In this document: positions 4,497 through 5,292 of the stretch, in pieces | Numbering within the stretch: the first letter of the stretch is position 1 | Layout: each line of letters opens with the position of its first letter | DNA from: JAFGTE01 sp965369305 | Lineage (GTDB): Bacteria; Patescibacteriota; Gracilibacteria; UM-FILTER-43-11 | Reading direction: 5' to 3' | DNA length: 5,292 nucleotides | Assembly (NCBI GenBank): GCA_965369305.1 | Contig: CBDUQG010000065.1 | Span: 1 to 5,292, forward strand | Notes under the pieces: generated by a model | Database searches by the model: none | What the model saw: only the letters and a program-made list of their open reading frames with translations | What the model was told of the DNA's origin: nothing | Translations under genes and position numbers: made by a program

Positions 4497-5265
4497 TCAT
4501 GAGCGAAACATTGTGAATGCGAATGATGGAGGCGCCGTTTTTGATGGCCTTTAAGCTCCATTCCACGGATGGCTGGTCGCGCTCTTCGAGTTTGCCACCC
4601 AAGCAAGATTTGCGAGAGATACCAACGAGGATTGGGTACTCTAATTTTTTGAGTTCCTCAAGCCGATTAATGACTTCAAAGCTGTAATCAGGAATGGAAG
4701 AGATGAAGGCGCCCATGCCAGGGTCAATAATGACCTTGTCGCGCGGGAAACCTTCTTCGAGAAGCTCACTAGTCTGTTCGGTCAAAAAGTCGATAGCTGT
4801 ACCAATTACATCTTCGTACACAACTTTGTCGGATGTGGTGCGGGCTGTGGAATCCTTGGAATACATGAGTACTGCATAAGGCTGGTGCCTGACCAGTACT
4901 TCGATCATCTTTGGGTCACCGCGGAGAGCCGTCACATCATTGACCATTCCAAACCCATGCTCCAAGGCATACTGAGCAACGGCCGCTTTGTAGGTGTCGA
5001 TAGAAAAGAGGGTGTCTTTTGTGAGACCTTTGTCATAACAGGCATCGATGATGGGTTTGAGCCTGGATAATTCGTCGCCTATGTTCACATCTGAGGAACC
5101 GGGACCTGTGGACTCCGCGCCGATATCGATGATATCAGCACCTTGATCAATCATTTCTTCGATTCGAGCAATGGCTTTTTCGGCTTCGTTAAACTGCCCA
5201 CCGTCGGAGAAAGAGTCGGGTGTGGCATTGAGAATTCCCATGATTTTTGGGGAGGTGAATTCCAT
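4480..5265 (-). CDS. folP: Dihydropteroate synthase, divergent
   Basis: DHPS joins 6-hydroxymethyl-dihydropterin pyrophosphate to p-aminobenzoate to make dihydropteroate. The 261-residue TIM-barrel protein shows GILNATPDSFSDGG (10-23, with N13 and loop-1 F19), GADIIDIGAESTGPGS (42-57), FSIDTYKA (87-94, D90), NDVTAL (109-114, N109), IDPGMG (180-185, D181), VGISRKS (214-220, K219) and IIRIHNV (247-253, R249 and H251). These are the main pterin and phosphate contacts. Three sites differ from the common consensus. The loop-2 arginine of ESTRPG is glycine (G54). The segment after DPG reads MGAFISS instead of IGFGK. The VLMH motif reads VLMY (Y135). The enzyme is slightly short but complete, not fused to FolK, and has its own promoter. 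It is most likely a true but divergent DHPS. Confidence 0.9.
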   Translation of the reverse strand: MEFTSPKIMGILNATPDSFSDGGQFNEAEKAIARIEEMIDQGADIIDIGAESTGPGSSDVNIGDELSRLKPIIDACYDKGLTKDTLFSIDTYKAAVAQYALEHGFGMVNDVTALRGDPKMIEVLVRHQPYAVLMYSKDSTARTTSDKVVYEDVIGTAIDFLTEQTSELLEEGFPRDKVIIDPGMGAFISSIPDYSFEVINRLEELKKLEYPILVGISRKSCLGGKLEERDQPSVEWSLKAIKNGASIIRIHNVSLMKKALG

Positions 5266-5271
5266 GTCCGA

Positions 5272-5280
5272 ATTTTAGCA
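5272..5280 (-). promoter_or_regulatory. Extended -10 promoter of folP, leaderless spacing
   Basis: The minus strand reads TGCTAAAAT (5280-5272), an extended -10 element, then exactly six bases (TCGGAC) and the folP ATG. The predicted +1 is the A of the start codon, which would give a leaderless mRNA. A second candidate hexamer, TATACT (5288-5283), would give a leader of about 11 bases. Any -35 box lies outside the window. Confidence 0.5.
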
Positions 5281-5292
5281 CAAGTATAAGTG

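Noticed and set aside
4694..5070. Two plus-strand 61-codon open frames opposite folP
   Set aside because: They lie fully within folP, have no motif or promoter, and the minus-strand reading shows clear DHPS signatures.
1..5292. Recoded UGA (glycine) genome of the Gracilibacteria type
   Set aside because: All genes are intact with TGA treated as a stop, and glycine is encoded by GGN throughout. A recoded genome would show in-frame TGA codons in conserved genes.

Overview
The window carries a compact bacterial chromosome segment of moderate GC content with almost no intergenic DNA. It holds nine complete protein-coding genes plus one truncated by the left edge. No RNA gene, mobile element, CRISPR array or long repeat is visible. 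Three features point to a lineage outside the usual model phyla: no Shine-Dalgarno sequence can be seen before any gene, several -10 boxes sit so close to the start codon that the mRNA would be leaderless, and all nine complete genes stop with TAA or TAG, never TGA. A Candidate Phyla Radiation-type bacterium (for example the Peregrinibacteria neighbourhood) would fit, but this is a low-confidence inference. The genetic code is standard here, because no gene needs TGA as a sense codon.

Layout. Positions 1-517 (minus) hold the N-terminal part of a YgjP-like (DUF45) metallopeptidase. A 63-bp divergent region separates it from a plus-strand pair at 581-1903: a five-helix Yip1-like membrane protein followed 6 bp later by a class I SAM-dependent methyltransferase. 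The methyltransferase stop codon abuts the stop codon of csaA, which is the last gene of a minus-strand operon at 4020-1904. In transcription order this operon is a 6-pyruvoyl-tetrahydropterin synthase (PTPS) family enzyme, folK, folE, an unknown 81-residue acidic protein, and csaA. Nearly every junction in it overlaps. At 4021-4135 is a divergent promoter region, then a plus-strand 105-residue orphan protein (4136-4453) with a strong promoter and its own terminator. Finally folP (5265-4480, minus) runs into the same hairpin from the other side.

Functionally the window encodes a short folate route. FolE makes dihydroneopterin triphosphate from GTP. The PTPS-family protein carries a CERMHGH motif (the CExxHGH, or PTPS-I/III, signature) and can be expected to make 6-hydroxymethyl-dihydropterin directly, replacing the usual phosphatase and FolB steps. 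FolK pyrophosphorylates that product, and FolP joins it to p-aminobenzoate. No folB, folC, folA or pab gene is present. FolP departs from the family consensus at the loop-2 arginine and elsewhere, so its exact activity deserves a check. The most unusual points are the PTPS-for-FolB replacement, the leaderless promoter spacing, the terminator embedded in the folP 3' end, and the two unknown small proteins interleaved with the folate genes.
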